Source of the DNA: Methylibium rhizosphaerae
GTDB lineage: Bacteria; Pseudomonadota; Gammaproteobacteria; Burkholderiales; Burkholderiaceae_C
Reading direction: 5' to 3'
NCBI RefSeq assembly: GCF_006386545.1
Contig: NZ_SWAR01000032.1
Span: forward strand, 1-64,000
Length of the DNA stretch: 64,000 nucleotides
Shown here: positions 49,736 to 59,128 of the stretch, one piece after another
Numbering within the stretch: position 1 is the stretch's first letter
Layout: each line of letters starts with the position of its first letter
The notes under the pieces: generated by a model
The model's database searches: none
The model's input: only the letters and a program-made list of their open reading frames with translations
Told to the model about the DNA's origin: nothing
Made by a program: the position numbers and the translations under genes

Positions 49736-50706
49736 GCGGGAGTCCTGTTCTTTCGGAGAGAGGGGCGGCGGCCGGCGAAGACCAGCGCGCAGATCGTGAT
49801 GAAGGGCGGCACCATGTAGACCACCTGCGTGGGCAGGTCGAGCGCGCCCAGCTGGGTGGCCAGCACGGTGGAGGCGCCGAACAGCAGCGAGGCGCCCAGC
49901 GTGCCGAGCGGACGCCTCGCGCCGAGGAACACGGCCGCGAGCGCGAGGAAGCCGCGGCCGGCGCTCATGTCGGCCTGGAAGAGCGTGAGGTAGCCCATGC
50001 TGAGGTAGATGCCGCCCAGGCCGGCCAGGGCGCCGCTCATCAGCAGGGCCAGGTAGCGCACCCGCTTGACCGGGATGCCGGCGCCGAGCGCGGCGTTCGG
50101 GTTCTCGCCCACCGCGCGCAGCCAGGTGCCGTAGCGGGTGCGGGTGAGGAAGGCCCACAGACCCGCCACCGCCAGGAAGGCGGCATACACCAGCACATGG
50201 TGGCCGTGGCCGCCGTCGCCGTTGAGCAGGGTGTCGAGTGCGGGCAGGTCTTCGAAGCCGGGGATGTGCAGCGACGGCAGCGACGGGCTGTGCAGTCCCG
50301 CGGTGGAGCCCTTGTCACCGACGATGGTGACCAGCAGGAACACGGTGAGCCCGGCGGCCAGCAGGTTGATGGCGATGCCGGCCACGATGAGGTCGGCGCC
50401 CAGCTCGAGGTGGAAGAAGCCGAGCATCGCGGTGACCAGCAGCGCCGCGGCGAGGCCTGCCGCGCAGCCGATCCATGCATGCGCCCATACCGGAAGCCCG
50501 GGCAGCCACTGGCCCGCGTACACCGAACCGAGCACGCCGAAGAAGGCGGCGATCAGCATGAGCCCTTCGAGCGCGACGTTGATGCTGCCCGCGAGGTCGG
50601 ACACCAGCCCGCCCAGGGCGGCGAAGAGGATGGGCGTGGTGGCCCGCAGCACCGCGACGAACAGCGTGGCGGCCAGCAGCGCCCAGCCCGCGAGGTCCAT
50701 GGTCAT
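49732..50706 (-). CDS. Nucleoside ABC transporter permease (second subunit)
   Basis: 324 residues with 8-9 transmembrane helices and the BPD_transp_2 motif AALGGLVSDLAGSINVALEGLMLIAAFFG near the start, plus YLALLMSGALAGLGGIYLSMGYL. This is the NupQ/YufQ-type permease that pairs with the one at 50768. It starts 61 bases after its partner and overlaps the ADP-ribosylglycohydrolase gene by four bases. Confidence 0.92.
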   Translation of the reverse strand: MTMDLAGWALLAATLFVAVLRATTPILFAALGGLVSDLAGSINVALEGLMLIAAFFGVLGSVYAGQWLPGLPVWAHAWIGCAAGLAAALLVTAMLGFFHLELGADLIVAGIAINLLAAGLTVFLLVTIVGDKGSTAGLHSPSLPSLHIPGFEDLPALDTLLNGDGGHGHHVLVYAAFLAVAGLWAFLTRTRYGTWLRAVGENPNAALGAGIPVKRVRYLALLMSGALAGLGGIYLSMGYLTLFQADMSAGRGFLALAAVFLGARRPLGTLGASLLFGASTVLATQLGALDLPTQVVYMVPPFITICALVFAGRRPSLRKNRTPA

Positions 50707-50767
50707 GCGTGCCCCTTGCCTTGTCGGCGAAATCCCAAAGCGTTCACCGCGGTGAAGATGGCCCGGC

Positions 50768-51886
50768 TCATGGCGCTTCCTTCACGTGAAGCCGCATCCA
50801 CGCCGGCAGCTGCCACCGCGGCAGGAGCCGCTCGGCCACGACGAACAGGATGATGAAGGCCTGGATCACCAGCACCACTTCGCGCGACACGTCGGTGGTG
50901 CGCTCCATGGCCTGTGCGCCGGCGCGCAGGTAGGCATAGAGGAAGGCGGCCATCGGGATGTTGCGCGGTTCGTTGCGCGCGAGCAGGGCGACGACGAGGC
51001 CTTCGAAGCCCATGCCGGGCGTCAGGTCCACCGGCAGCCGCTTGAGCAGCGCATTGCTCACGTGCATGCCGGCAAAGGCGGCGAAGGCTCCGCCGAGCGC
51101 CATGGACAGCATCACCGCGCGCTCGACCGGCATACCCACCTGGCGCGCGAAGGCCGGAGCCTGGCCGACGGTGCGGATCTCGTAGCCCACGGTGGTGCGC
51201 ATCAGCAGGGCCCACCCGGCAGCCACCACCAGCGGCACGGCGAAGAGCATCGCCGTCACGTTGGTGCGCGCCAGCAGGTTGGGCAGCAGGGCGGCCTCGG
51301 GCAGCACCGGCGTCACCAGGAAGCCGGCATTCGGGTCGCGCATCCACTGGGTGATGACGAGCCGGTACAGCTGCACCGCGATGAGGTTGAGCATCAGCGT
51401 GGTGACGATCTCGCTGGCGCCGTGGCGGGCCTTCAGCCAGCCCGGCAGCAAGCCCCAGGCAAAGCCGGTGAGCAGCGCCGCGACGAAGGCCGCCGGCATG
51501 ACGAGGTACCACGGCCCGCCGATGGCGAGGCTCACCGCGGCGGCGGCCAGCGCCGCGAGGAACATCTGCCCGTCGGCGCCGAGCGAGAACTGCCGCGCGC
51601 GGAACGGAATGGCGATCGCGAGGCCCAGGAAAGTGAGGGTGATGGCGTCTTCGATCACCGAGCCGAAGCGCACGAGCCGGTGCACCTGCCAGCCTTCGGA
51701 CGCCGAATGGCGGATGTCGGGCAATGCGCCGGTCAGCAGCGCCAGGCAGGCGCGCAGGGGCTCTGCGCTCACCATCGCGGTGATGGCAAAGCCGACCAGC
51801 AGCGCGGCCGCGATGGCCGCCGGCAGCTGGAGGGCCTGCCGGAGGGAGGTGCCGGAGGTGGGGGTGGAGGTGGTGGAGGGTGTCAC
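50768..51886 (-). CDS. Nucleoside ABC transporter permease (first subunit)
   Basis: 372 residues with multiple transmembrane helices. FLGLAIAIPFRARQFSLGADGQMFLAALAAAAVSL and ARHGASEIVTTLMLNLIAVQLYRLVI are typical of NupP/YufP-type permeases of the BPD_transp_2 family. Its start overlaps the ATPase stop by four bases. Confidence 0.92.
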   Translation of the reverse strand: MTPSTTSTPTSGTSLRQALQLPAAIAAALLVGFAITAMVSAEPLRACLALLTGALPDIRHSASEGWQVHRLVRFGSVIEDAITLTFLGLAIAIPFRARQFSLGADGQMFLAALAAAAVSLAIGGPWYLVMPAAFVAALLTGFAWGLLPGWLKARHGASEIVTTLMLNLIAVQLYRLVITQWMRDPNAGFLVTPVLPEAALLPNLLARTNVTAMLFAVPLVVAAGWALLMRTTVGYEIRTVGQAPAFARQVGMPVERAVMLSMALGGAFAAFAGMHVSNALLKRLPVDLTPGMGFEGLVVALLARNEPRNIPMAAFLYAYLRAGAQAMERTTDVSREVVLVIQAFIILFVVAERLLPRWQLPAWMRLHVKEAP

Positions 51887-53505
51887 GCCGGAACTTCTTC
51901 AGGGAAGGGGGTGATCTGCGCGGGCGGCGTGAACGGCGCCTCCAGCGTGGCAGCCGCGCCGGCATCGCCGCGCAGGCCGGTCATGTACAGGCCGAGCTGC
52001 TGCGCGCTCACCGTGCCGGCCGCGAAGTGGGCCACGATGCGGCCCTGGAACATGACGGCAATGCGGTCGGAAAGCTCGAGCAGCTCGTCGAGGTCGGCCG
52101 ACACCAGCAGGATGGCGGTGCCGGCATCGCGCAGCGCGACGAGCCGCTGGCGCAGCGACTGGGCCGCGCCGATGTCCACGCCGCGCGTGGGCTGGCTGGC
52201 CACCAGCAGGCGCGGCGACGCAGCCACTTCACGCGCGAGCACCACCTTCTGCATGTTGCCGCCCGACAGCGAGCCGATGTGCACGTCGGCCGAGCGGGCC
52301 ACCACGCCATGCTCCTGCAGCATCCTCTCGGCGGTTTCGCGAGCCGAACGGGCGTCGAGCCAGCCGAAGCGCGACAGCGGCGGGCGGTGGTAGCGGTTGG
52401 CCATCGCGTTGTCGATGATGCTCATGCCGGGGGCCACGCCGTCGTGCAGGCGGTCCTCGGGAATGGCGGCGACACCGGCCGCGCGTGCCGCACGCGCGCC
52501 ATGGCCGCTGACCGGCCGGCCGTCGAGCTGCACCTCGCCCTGCGCCGGCGCTTCGAGGCCGGACAGCACGGCGGCCAGCGGGGCCTGGCCGTTGCCCTCG
52601 ACCCCGGCGATGCCCAGGATCTCGCCGGCGGCGATGTCGAACGAGACCTGCTGCAGCGGCATGCGGCCGTCCCGGTGCAGCACGGTGAGGTCGCGCGCAC
52701 GGACCAGCGGCTGCGCCGCCCGCGCCTGCACGCGCTGCACCCGCAGCGGCACCACGGTGCGGCCGACGATCATCTCGGCGATTTCGGCCTCGGTGGCGCT
52801 GCGCGAACGGGCGCGCCCGGTGACACGGCCGCCGCGCATCACGGTGAAGCGGTCGGAGATCTCGCGCACCTCGGCCAGCTTGTGGGTGATGAGCACCACG
52901 GTGAGGCCGGCGGCCACCAGCTGGCGCAGCGCGGCGAACAGGGCTTCGATCTGCTGCGGCGGCAGCACCGCCGAGGGCTCGTCGAGCAGCACGATGCGGG
53001 CGCCGCGGTACAGCACCTTCAGGATGCCGACCCGTTGCTGCTCGCCGATGGAGAGGTCCTCCACGCGCGCCAGCGGATCGACCGCGAGGCCGAAGCGCTC
53101 GGCAGTGGCACGTACCTCGTCGGCGGCGCGCCGGCGGTCCAGCCAGAAGCGGCGCAGCGGCTCACAGCCGAGCACCACGTTGTCGGCCACGGTGAAGCTG
53201 GGTACCAGCTCGATGTGCTGCGGCACCAGGCCGATGCCGGCGGCGATGGCGTCGCCCGGCTGCTGCAGGTGCATGGTGCGGCCCTCCAGCAGGATCCGGC
53301 CCGAGCTGGGCTGTTCCAGGCCGTAGAGCATCTTCATCACCGTGGACTTGCCGGCGCCGTTCTCGCCGACGATGGCATGGATCTCGCCGCGCTCGACGCT
53401 CAGGCTCACCCGGTCGTTGGCCAGCGTGCCGTTGGCATAGCGCTTGGACACCTCGCGCAGCTCGATCAGGGGGACGGCCGGGGTGGCGTTCAAGCTCACG
53501 CTCAT
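51883..53505 (-). CDS. Nucleoside ABC transporter ATPase with two nucleotide-binding domains
   Basis: 540 residues. The first cassette has Walker A GENGAGKST, a signature LSIGEQQRVGILKVLYRGA and Walker B IVLLDEP; the second has a degenerate Walker A (GVEGNGQAPL) and signature LSGGNMQKVVLAREVAASPRLLVASQP. This is the RbsA/NupO/YufO arrangement. The weakened second site is usual for the family. It is coupled to the BMP gene (ATGA) and to the permease after it. Confidence 0.94.
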   Translation of the reverse strand: MSVSLNATPAVPLIELREVSKRYANGTLANDRVSLSVERGEIHAIVGENGAGKSTVMKMLYGLEQPSSGRILLEGRTMHLQQPGDAIAAGIGLVPQHIELVPSFTVADNVVLGCEPLRRFWLDRRRAADEVRATAERFGLAVDPLARVEDLSIGEQQRVGILKVLYRGARIVLLDEPSAVLPPQQIEALFAALRQLVAAGLTVVLITHKLAEVREISDRFTVMRGGRVTGRARSRSATEAEIAEMIVGRTVVPLRVQRVQARAAQPLVRARDLTVLHRDGRMPLQQVSFDIAAGEILGIAGVEGNGQAPLAAVLSGLEAPAQGEVQLDGRPVSGHGARAARAAGVAAIPEDRLHDGVAPGMSIIDNAMANRYHRPPLSRFGWLDARSARETAERMLQEHGVVARSADVHIGSLSGGNMQKVVLAREVAASPRLLVASQPTRGVDIGAAQSLRQRLVALRDAGTAILLVSADLDELLELSDRIAVMFQGRIVAHFAAGTVSAQQLGLYMTGLRGDAGAAATLEAPFTPPAQITPFPEEVPA

Positions 53506-54605
53506 TGCAGCTCCTTCGTGGTGCTGAAGGCGCTGGGCACCCGCCGCTCGCCGCGGGCGATGGCGGCCTGCACCTCGTCGAGCGAACGCAGCAGTTCAGG
53601 CGGTGCCTGCGACAGCACGTCGGACTGGCGCGCCAGGCTCACGCCCTGCTCGGCCAGGCCGAGCGACTGCGTGCGGCCGTAGGCCAGCTGCCCCTGCAGC
53701 GCCTGGTCGATGGCACGTACCACCGCGACATCCACGTTCTTGATCACCGAGGTGACGATGCGCGAGGCCAGCTGCGGGTTCGACGTCCGGTACATCGCGT
53801 ACTGGTCCATGTCCACGCCGATGGCATAGCGGCGGCCTTCGAGGGCCGCCTCGTTGACACCCTGGCCGGTGGCACCGGCCGCATGGAAGATGAGGCCCAC
53901 GCCGCGGCCGAACTGCGCCTTGGCCACCTCCTTGCCGGCGGCCGGGTCGGAGAAGGAGTTGGCGTATTGCGCCAGCACCGTTTCGCTCGGCACGGCGGCC
54001 AGGGCGCCGGCGCGGAAGCCGATGATGAAGTCGTCGATCACCGGGAACTGCATGCCGCCCACCACGCCCAGGCCGCTGCCGGGCGGTACGCCGGGCAGGC
54101 CGGCCTTGTCGAGCCGGGCCGCCAGGTAGCCGGCGAGGTAGGCGCCCTCGTTCTGGCGGAACAGGATGGAATGCACGTTGCCGCAGCGGCAGGCGGCGTA
54201 GTCGACCGCCGCGTCGTAGACCACGAATCGCGCGTCGGGGTATTGCTCGGCCAGCCGCTGCACGTAGGGCACCATGGTGAAGGTGCCGGTCACGATGAGG
54301 TCGTAGTCGCCGCTGTCGGCCAGGTCGGTGAGCGCGCCCTGCCAGCGCGTGGGATCGGTGCCGCCTTCGATCACCTTCACCTGCACCGGCAGCGTGCCGC
54401 TCGCCTCGCGCATGCCCTTGGCCGCCGAATCGAAGAAGGACTTGTCGCCCAGCGTGCCGTTGATGAACAGCACCGCGCGCAGCTTCACCTCGCCGGTGCG
54501 CCGCGCATCGGCGCGCTCGCCCAGCACGGCCAGGCCGTACAGCACGGCGAACAGGCCGGCCAGCCAGGCCAGTTGAACGAGCACGGAACGCAGCAGCGGC
54601 TTCAT
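53502..54605 (-). CDS. BMP-family nucleoside-binding protein
   Basis: 367 residues. An N-terminal hydrophobic segment (about 8-30) serves as signal or anchor. The body, with NGTLGDKSFFDSAAKGMREA, DLIVTGTFTMVPYVQRLAEQYPDARFVVYDAA and IGVDMDQYAMY, is that of PnrA/BmpA/NupN proteins that bind purine and pyrimidine nucleosides. It is the first gene of the minus-strand operon, 18 bases after gntR. A CRCG pair (Cys in YAACRCGNVHS) may form a disulphide. Confidence 0.92.
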   Translation of the reverse strand: MKPLLRSVLVQLAWLAGLFAVLYGLAVLGERADARRTGEVKLRAVLFINGTLGDKSFFDSAAKGMREASGTLPVQVKVIEGGTDPTRWQGALTDLADSGDYDLIVTGTFTMVPYVQRLAEQYPDARFVVYDAAVDYAACRCGNVHSILFRQNEGAYLAGYLAARLDKAGLPGVPPGSGLGVVGGMQFPVIDDFIIGFRAGALAAVPSETVLAQYANSFSDPAAGKEVAKAQFGRGVGLIFHAAGATGQGVNEAALEGRRYAIGVDMDQYAMYRTSNPQLASRIVTSVIKNVDVAVVRAIDQALQGQLAYGRTQSLGLAEQGVSLARQSDVLSQAPPELLRSLDEVQAAIARGERRVPSAFSTTKELQ

Positions 54606-54623
54606 GATGTCAACGGGGTTGGG

Positions 54624-55373
54624 TCATGTCATGCCACTCGTCTTGGCGATGCGCGTGTTGTAGCGATAGCTCGCCACGTACTTCATCACGCAGTACTCGA
54701 TCGGCTCGCGCCGCTCGGACAGCGTGATGCGCTCGCACAGCAGGACGGGCGACCCTTCGGCAATGCCGAGCAGGCGTGCGTCTTCGGCGTCGGCCGCGGC
54801 CGCGCAGAGGTTCTCCACCGCTTCGGCGGGTGCGAAGCCCGACTTTTCGGTCAGCAGCTTGTAGAGCGACTGGGTCTGCTCGATCTCCGCGCGGTCGATC
54901 TTCATGCCGCGCGGCAGCGGGAAATAGGCGTCGTGCAGGCCGACCGGCGCATCGTCGATCAGGCGCACGCGGCGCACACGGGTGAGCGAATGACCCGGCT
55001 CCACGCCCAGCAGGCCGGCGATGCCCATCGATGCGGCGACGCTTTCCACCGCAAGGATCTGCTGGCCCGGCACGCCGCCGCGCTGCGCCGTGTCCTGCGA
55101 GAAGCTGTCGATGAAGCGCGACATGCGCCGCACCAGCGCCGGGGCCACGAAGGTGCCGCGGCCGTGGTCGCTGTAGATGACGCCTCGTTCCTCGAGGTAG
55201 CGCACCGCCTTGCGCACCGTGTCGCGGCTGACTTCGTACTTCTCGGCCAGTTCGCGCTCGGAGGGCAGGGCCTGGTTGTCGGTGAGCAGGCCCTGCTCGA
55301 TGGCGCCGCGAATGATGTCGGCGAGCTGCCGGTAGCGCGGCGTGGAGGTGGTCTGGATTCTTTCCGTGGCCAT
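54624..55373 (-). CDS. GntR-family repressor with UTRA ligand domain (HutC type)
   Basis: 249 residues. The N-terminal winged helix (about 10-75: PRYRQLADIIRGAIEQGLL, LPSERELAEKYEVSRDTVRKAVRYLEERGVIYSDHGRGTFVA) is followed by a UTRA domain (about 95-240) that binds the inducer, probably a nucleoside or ribose derivative. The ATG at 55373 starts the conserved domain lead; a TTG 14 codons upstream is possible. Two TGGTACGTACCA palindromes, in its own promoter and in the divergent receptor promoter, are the likely operators, giving autorepression and joint control of both arms. Confidence 0.9.
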   Translation of the reverse strand: MATERIQTTSTPRYRQLADIIRGAIEQGLLTDNQALPSERELAEKYEVSRDTVRKAVRYLEERGVIYSDHGRGTFVAPALVRRMSRFIDSFSQDTAQRGGVPGQQILAVESVAASMGIAGLLGVEPGHSLTRVRRVRLIDDAPVGLHDAYFPLPRGMKIDRAEIEQTQSLYKLLTEKSGFAPAEAVENLCAAAADAEDARLLGIAEGSPVLLCERITLSERREPIEYCVMKYVASYRYNTRIAKTSGMT

Positions 55374-55444
55374 GGAGTGTCCCGTTCGGGGCTGGAGGAG
55401 CTGGTCGGTCTTCAATGTTGCCCGGAAGTCGTCACGGCGCAGTC

Positions 55445-55474
55445 ATCGTATCGTGGTACGTACCAGAATGTCAA
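55445..55474 (-). promoter_or_regulatory. Promoter with embedded operator for gntR and nucleoside operon
   Basis: On the minus strand the -35 TTGACA (55474-55469), an 18-base spacer holding TGGTACGTACCA (55465-55454) and the -10 TACGAT (55450-55445). Repressor bound in the spacer would block RNA polymerase. Confidence 0.85.
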
Positions 55475-55567
55475 TCAGCGCCAGCATGGTGCGACCCAAG
55501 GGAATGTACGCTCTCTGAGCACCATAGAGGGGTTGCATGAAACTCACACATCGTGAATTTGTATCAA

Positions 55568-55597
55568 TTGACGACTGGTACGTACCAGGCCTATAGT
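55568..55597 (+). promoter_or_regulatory. Promoter with embedded operator for TonB receptor operon
   Basis: -35 TTGACG (55568-55573), an 18-base spacer holding TGGTACGTACCA (55576-55587) and the -10 TATAGT (55592-55597). The layout is the same as in the divergent gntR promoter 94 bases away. The start codon at 55664 is 67 bases downstream. Confidence 0.88.
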
Positions 55598-55663
55598 GAT
55601 CACGCGTTTCGTAAGGTACCCGACACACACCACCCACAGCCTTTGCGCACGGAGTCAACAACG

Positions 55664-57958
55664 ATGCGATCCCTTCCCGGCCTGCCACGCAACCTGCTGG
55701 CCCTCCTGATCAGCACCCAGGTGCTGCCTGTGTTCGCGCAGGAAGCCGCCAAGACCGAGCCCTCGTCGCCGGAGCCGCCCGCCGCGGCAGCCTCCGCACC
55801 GGTGGTGCGGTCGATGGAGAAGGTCGTGATCACCGGCGAGGCGATCGGCGTGCGGCAGACGCGCGCCAACGTCAAGATCACCGCCGCCGATCTCGACTAC
55901 TACCCGCCCGGCGTCAGCGCCGACAAGGTGCTCGAGCGCGTGTCGGGCATCCAGATGGGATCGTCCAACGCCTTCGGCGGCGACGGTTTCGAAAGCACGA
56001 TCAACATGCGCGGTTTCGCGAAGGACAGCATCGGCTTCTCGATCGATGGCGTGCCCAACGGCCGCACCACGCTGGGCGGCGGTTCCGTGCCGACCCGCTA
56101 TTTCGACTCCAGCAACCTGGCGGGCGTGGACGTCTCGCAGTCGGCCGGCGTGATCGGCTCGCCTTCGCACCAGGCGCTGGCCGGCCATGTGAACTACCTC
56201 ACACAGGACCCGGAGCGCCGCTTCGCCGCGCGTGCCGAAGCCGCCGCCGGCAGTGCCGACTTCGGCCGTGTGTATGCCCGCATCGACAGCGGCGAGTTCG
56301 TTCCCGGCCTCACCAGCTACCTGAGCCTGTCGAAGGAGCAGTGGAAGGTGTCGTACGTCGAAGACCCGGCCGGCAAGAACGGGCGCGAGCACCTGGACTT
56401 CAAGGCGGTGGCCAAGCTCGACAACGGCACGGTGATCAAGCTGCGCAGCGGCTACAACGACAAGAAGGAAGAGAGCGGCACCAACATCGTGACGCTGCGC
56501 CAGTTCAACACCGACCCGAAGAACGACGGCTACACCGACCGCTGGACCGGCACTGCGTCGATCGACCGCAACTACCGCGAGCTGAAGGGCAACCCCCGCA
56601 AGGACGTGCTGAGCTATGTCGATGTCGACATGCCCCTGGCAGCCAGCCTGAAGCTCAACACCAAGGTCTACTACCACACGCAAAGCGGCATCGGCAAGGA
56701 AACGGGCGTGGGCACCGGCGGTTTCCCGGGCATGGACGGAAACGCCAACAGCATCTATTTCCGCGCCAACGAATACGACCTGGATCGCCGCGGCGTGCTG
56801 GCCGAGCTGGCCCGCAAGCACAGCGACCTGATCGACTGGCGCCTGGGCGCCTGGTACGAGCAGGCCAACCGCCGCCAGATGCGCAACTGGTATCCGGTGC
56901 TCGATGAAGCCACCGGCCCGGCCTACAGCAGCGTGGCCAGCTTCACCAGCGAGGACAAGCGCTGGGACAACCGCATCACCATGGGCTATGTGGCCAACCG
57001 CAGCAGCTTCATGGACGGCCGCCTGAAGTTCGACTATGGCGTGACCTACCTCGACAACGACGTGAGCTACGTCGCGCCCATCCACGACTCGCGCACCACG
57101 GCCACCTTCCCCAACGGGCGCCGAAACTTCGTCAACGAGGCCAAGGTGGACTCGGGCGTGCTGCCCAAGGTGGGCGCGCTGTATGCGCTGACCGACAAGA
57201 CCGAGGTGTTTGCCGGCTACGCCAAGAACGCCGCGAGCGTGACCGATGCCACGCTCGAAGGCGGCTCGGCCGCCACGCTGGCCGCCGCTGCCAAGGTCAA
57301 CAAGATGGACACCGCCAATGCGTTCGACCTCGGCCTGCGCCACAAGGGCGAGACCTACGCGCTGGGCGTGCAGGCCTTCGTGATCGACTCGAAGGAGACG
57401 GTCGCGGCCGACATCGTGAACACGCTGCAGTCCGAAAACGTCGACCAGGGCCGCCGCATCCACGGCATGGAGCTGACCTACAGCGGCCGCGTGGGCGACG
57501 CATGGCGCCTGTACGGCGCCTACACCTACCAGAAGGGCGAATACAAGCTGAGCGACGTCGACGCCAACGGCAACCCGGCGCGCGGCTTCATCCGCAACGG
57601 CGCCGAGCTGGTGGGCATCGCCCCGCACAACCTGTTCGTCGAAGCCACCTGGCGCCCGCTGGACGACCTGAAGCTGGCGCTGAACGGACGCTATGTCTCG
57701 AGCCGCGCCGGCTACTACGCCAACCCGCGCGTGGCCAACAGCGGTGTCGACGAGCGCCTGCCCGCCTATACGCTGCTGGGCCTGAACACCTCGTACAGCT
57801 TCAGCCGCGTGAGCTTCGGCCTGAACGTCGAGAACCTCACCGACAAGAAGTACATCTCCGGCATCGCGCCCGAGCTGATGACCTCGCCTTCGACGGTGGG
57901 CCGCTACTTCATCGGCGCGCCCCGCACGGTCGTGCTGTGGACCAAGGTCGAACTCTGA
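55664..57958 (+). CDS. TonB-dependent receptor of the nucleoside/nucleotide regulon
   Basis: 764 residues with a signal peptide (about 1-26, ending PVFAQ), then a plug (MEKVVITGEAIGVRQTRAN, DKVLERVSGIQMGSSNAFGGDGFESTINMRGF) and a 22-strand barrel ending RTVVLWTKVEL. The plug and barrel type is that of substrate-specific, non-siderophore receptors. Position, divergent promoter and shared operator with the nucleoside ABC operon argue that it imports nucleotides, nucleosides or oligonucleotide material across the outer membrane. The start at 55664 begins the signal peptide; the frame extends 37 codons upstream through the promoter and is not used. Confidence 0.88.
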   Translation: MRSLPGLPRNLLALLISTQVLPVFAQEAAKTEPSSPEPPAAAASAPVVRSMEKVVITGEAIGVRQTRANVKITAADLDYYPPGVSADKVLERVSGIQMGSSNAFGGDGFESTINMRGFAKDSIGFSIDGVPNGRTTLGGGSVPTRYFDSSNLAGVDVSQSAGVIGSPSHQALAGHVNYLTQDPERRFAARAEAAAGSADFGRVYARIDSGEFVPGLTSYLSLSKEQWKVSYVEDPAGKNGREHLDFKAVAKLDNGTVIKLRSGYNDKKEESGTNIVTLRQFNTDPKNDGYTDRWTGTASIDRNYRELKGNPRKDVLSYVDVDMPLAASLKLNTKVYYHTQSGIGKETGVGTGGFPGMDGNANSIYFRANEYDLDRRGVLAELARKHSDLIDWRLGAWYEQANRRQMRNWYPVLDEATGPAYSSVASFTSEDKRWDNRITMGYVANRSSFMDGRLKFDYGVTYLDNDVSYVAPIHDSRTTATFPNGRRNFVNEAKVDSGVLPKVGALYALTDKTEVFAGYAKNAASVTDATLEGGSAATLAAAAKVNKMDTANAFDLGLRHKGETYALGVQAFVIDSKETVAADIVNTLQSENVDQGRRIHGMELTYSGRVGDAWRLYGAYTYQKGEYKLSDVDANGNPARGFIRNGAELVGIAPHNLFVEATWRPLDDLKLALNGRYVSSRAGYYANPRVANSGVDERLPAYTLLGLNTSYSFSRVSFGLNVENLTDKKYISGIAPELMTSPSTVGRYFIGAPRTVVLWTKVEL

Positions 57959-57982
57959 CCGGCGGCATGACACGATGAGGGC

Positions 57983-59128
57983 ATGACACGCCGAACCGCC
58001 CCGGTCCTGCAGGCTGCTGCACTGGCCCTCGCCGCGGCGCTGGCCGGCTGCGCTGGCCCGCGGGGCGCCGGGCCGCAGCAGGCGGCGCAACCGCTGTGCC
58101 TGCAGCACCTCGGCGGCACCACGCTCGCGCGCGAGCCGCAGGGCATGCTGCAGCACTTCGGCGGCATCTCGGGCCTGGACCGTGATGCCGCCACCGGCAC
58201 CTGGTACCTGCTCAGCGACGACCGCTCCGCGCGGGCGCCGGCGCGCTTCTACACCGCGGCCATCGACATCGACGCGTCGGGCCTGCACGCGGTGCGGGTC
58301 ACCGGCGTCGTGCCGCTGCGGCAGGCCGACGGCAGCGTCTACCCGGGCGCCGGTCAGGGCGGCGAGGTGCCGGACCCGGAAGCCCTGCGCATCGACCCCC
58401 GCACCGGCGACCTGGTGTGGGCGAGCGAAGGGGACGGCAGGCTCGGCCACGGCCCCTTCGTGCGCCGTGCCGCACGCGACGGCCGCTTCGTCGCCGAAGT
58501 GCCGCTGCCGCAGAACCTGCGGCTGCACAAGGGGGCCGGACCCGGCGCGCGCGACAACCTCACCATCGAAGGCCTCGCCTTCGCACCCGATGCAGCCTCG
58601 CTGTGGGTGTCGATGGAAGGGCCGCTGGTCGAGGACGGGCCGATGCCCACGCTGCAGCAAGGCGGCTTCGCCCGCTTCACCCGCCTCGATCGCGAGGGCC
58701 GTGTGCTCGGCCAGTACGCCTACCCGCTCGATCCGATTCCCCTGCCGCCCGGCGGCGGGCGCCAGCGGGCCGACAACGGCGTGAGCGACATCCTCGCCAC
58801 CGAAGCCGGCACGCTGCTCGTGGTCGAGCGCTCAGGGCGGGAGGTGGACGAGGGCGTGTTCCAGTTCGCCGTTCGCCTCTACGAAGCGAGCGTGGCGGAC
58901 GCCACCGACGTGAGCGGCACCGCATCGCTGCAGGCCGCCACCTTCAAGCCCCTGCGCAAGCGACTGGTGCTCGACCTCGCGAAGGCGGGCATCGAAACCG
59001 ACAACATCGAAGCCATGGCCTGGGGCCCGCGGCTGCCGGACGGCCGGGCCACGCTGCTGCTCGCCGCCGACGACAACTTCCACCCCCGGCAGGCGAACCG
59101 CTTCATCGCACTTCAGGGCTGCAAATGA
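57983..59128 (+). CDS. Esterase-like / phytase-like beta-propeller lipoprotein
   Basis: 381 residues. A lipoprotein signal with LAGC (Cys about 24) is followed by a domain with GGISGLDRDAATGTWYLLSDDRS, DPEALRIDPRTGDLVWASEGDG, TIEGLAFAPDAASLWVSMEGPL and NIEAMAWGPRLPDGRATLLLAADDN, the pattern of the esterase-like activity of phytase family (PF13449). It would act in the periplasm or outer membrane on phosphate esters. It follows the receptor by 24 bases and overlaps the nucleotidase gene by four. Confidence 0.88.
   Translation: MTRRTAPVLQAAALALAAALAGCAGPRGAGPQQAAQPLCLQHLGGTTLAREPQGMLQHFGGISGLDRDAATGTWYLLSDDRSARAPARFYTAAIDIDASGLHAVRVTGVVPLRQADGSVYPGAGQGGEVPDPEALRIDPRTGDLVWASEGDGRLGHGPFVRRAARDGRFVAEVPLPQNLRLHKGAGPGARDNLTIEGLAFAPDAASLWVSMEGPLVEDGPMPTLQQGGFARFTRLDREGRVLGQYAYPLDPIPLPPGGGRQRADNGVSDILATEAGTLLVVERSGREVDEGVFQFAVRLYEASVADATDVSGTASLQAATFKPLRKRLVLDLAKAGIETDNIEAMAWGPRLPDGRATLLLAADDNFHPRQANRFIALQGCK

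Noticed and set aside
55655..58660. 1,001-codon minus-strand frame opposite the TonB receptor and esterase genes
   Set aside because: It covers two well-identified genes; the translation is rich in His, Val and Gln with no family motif.
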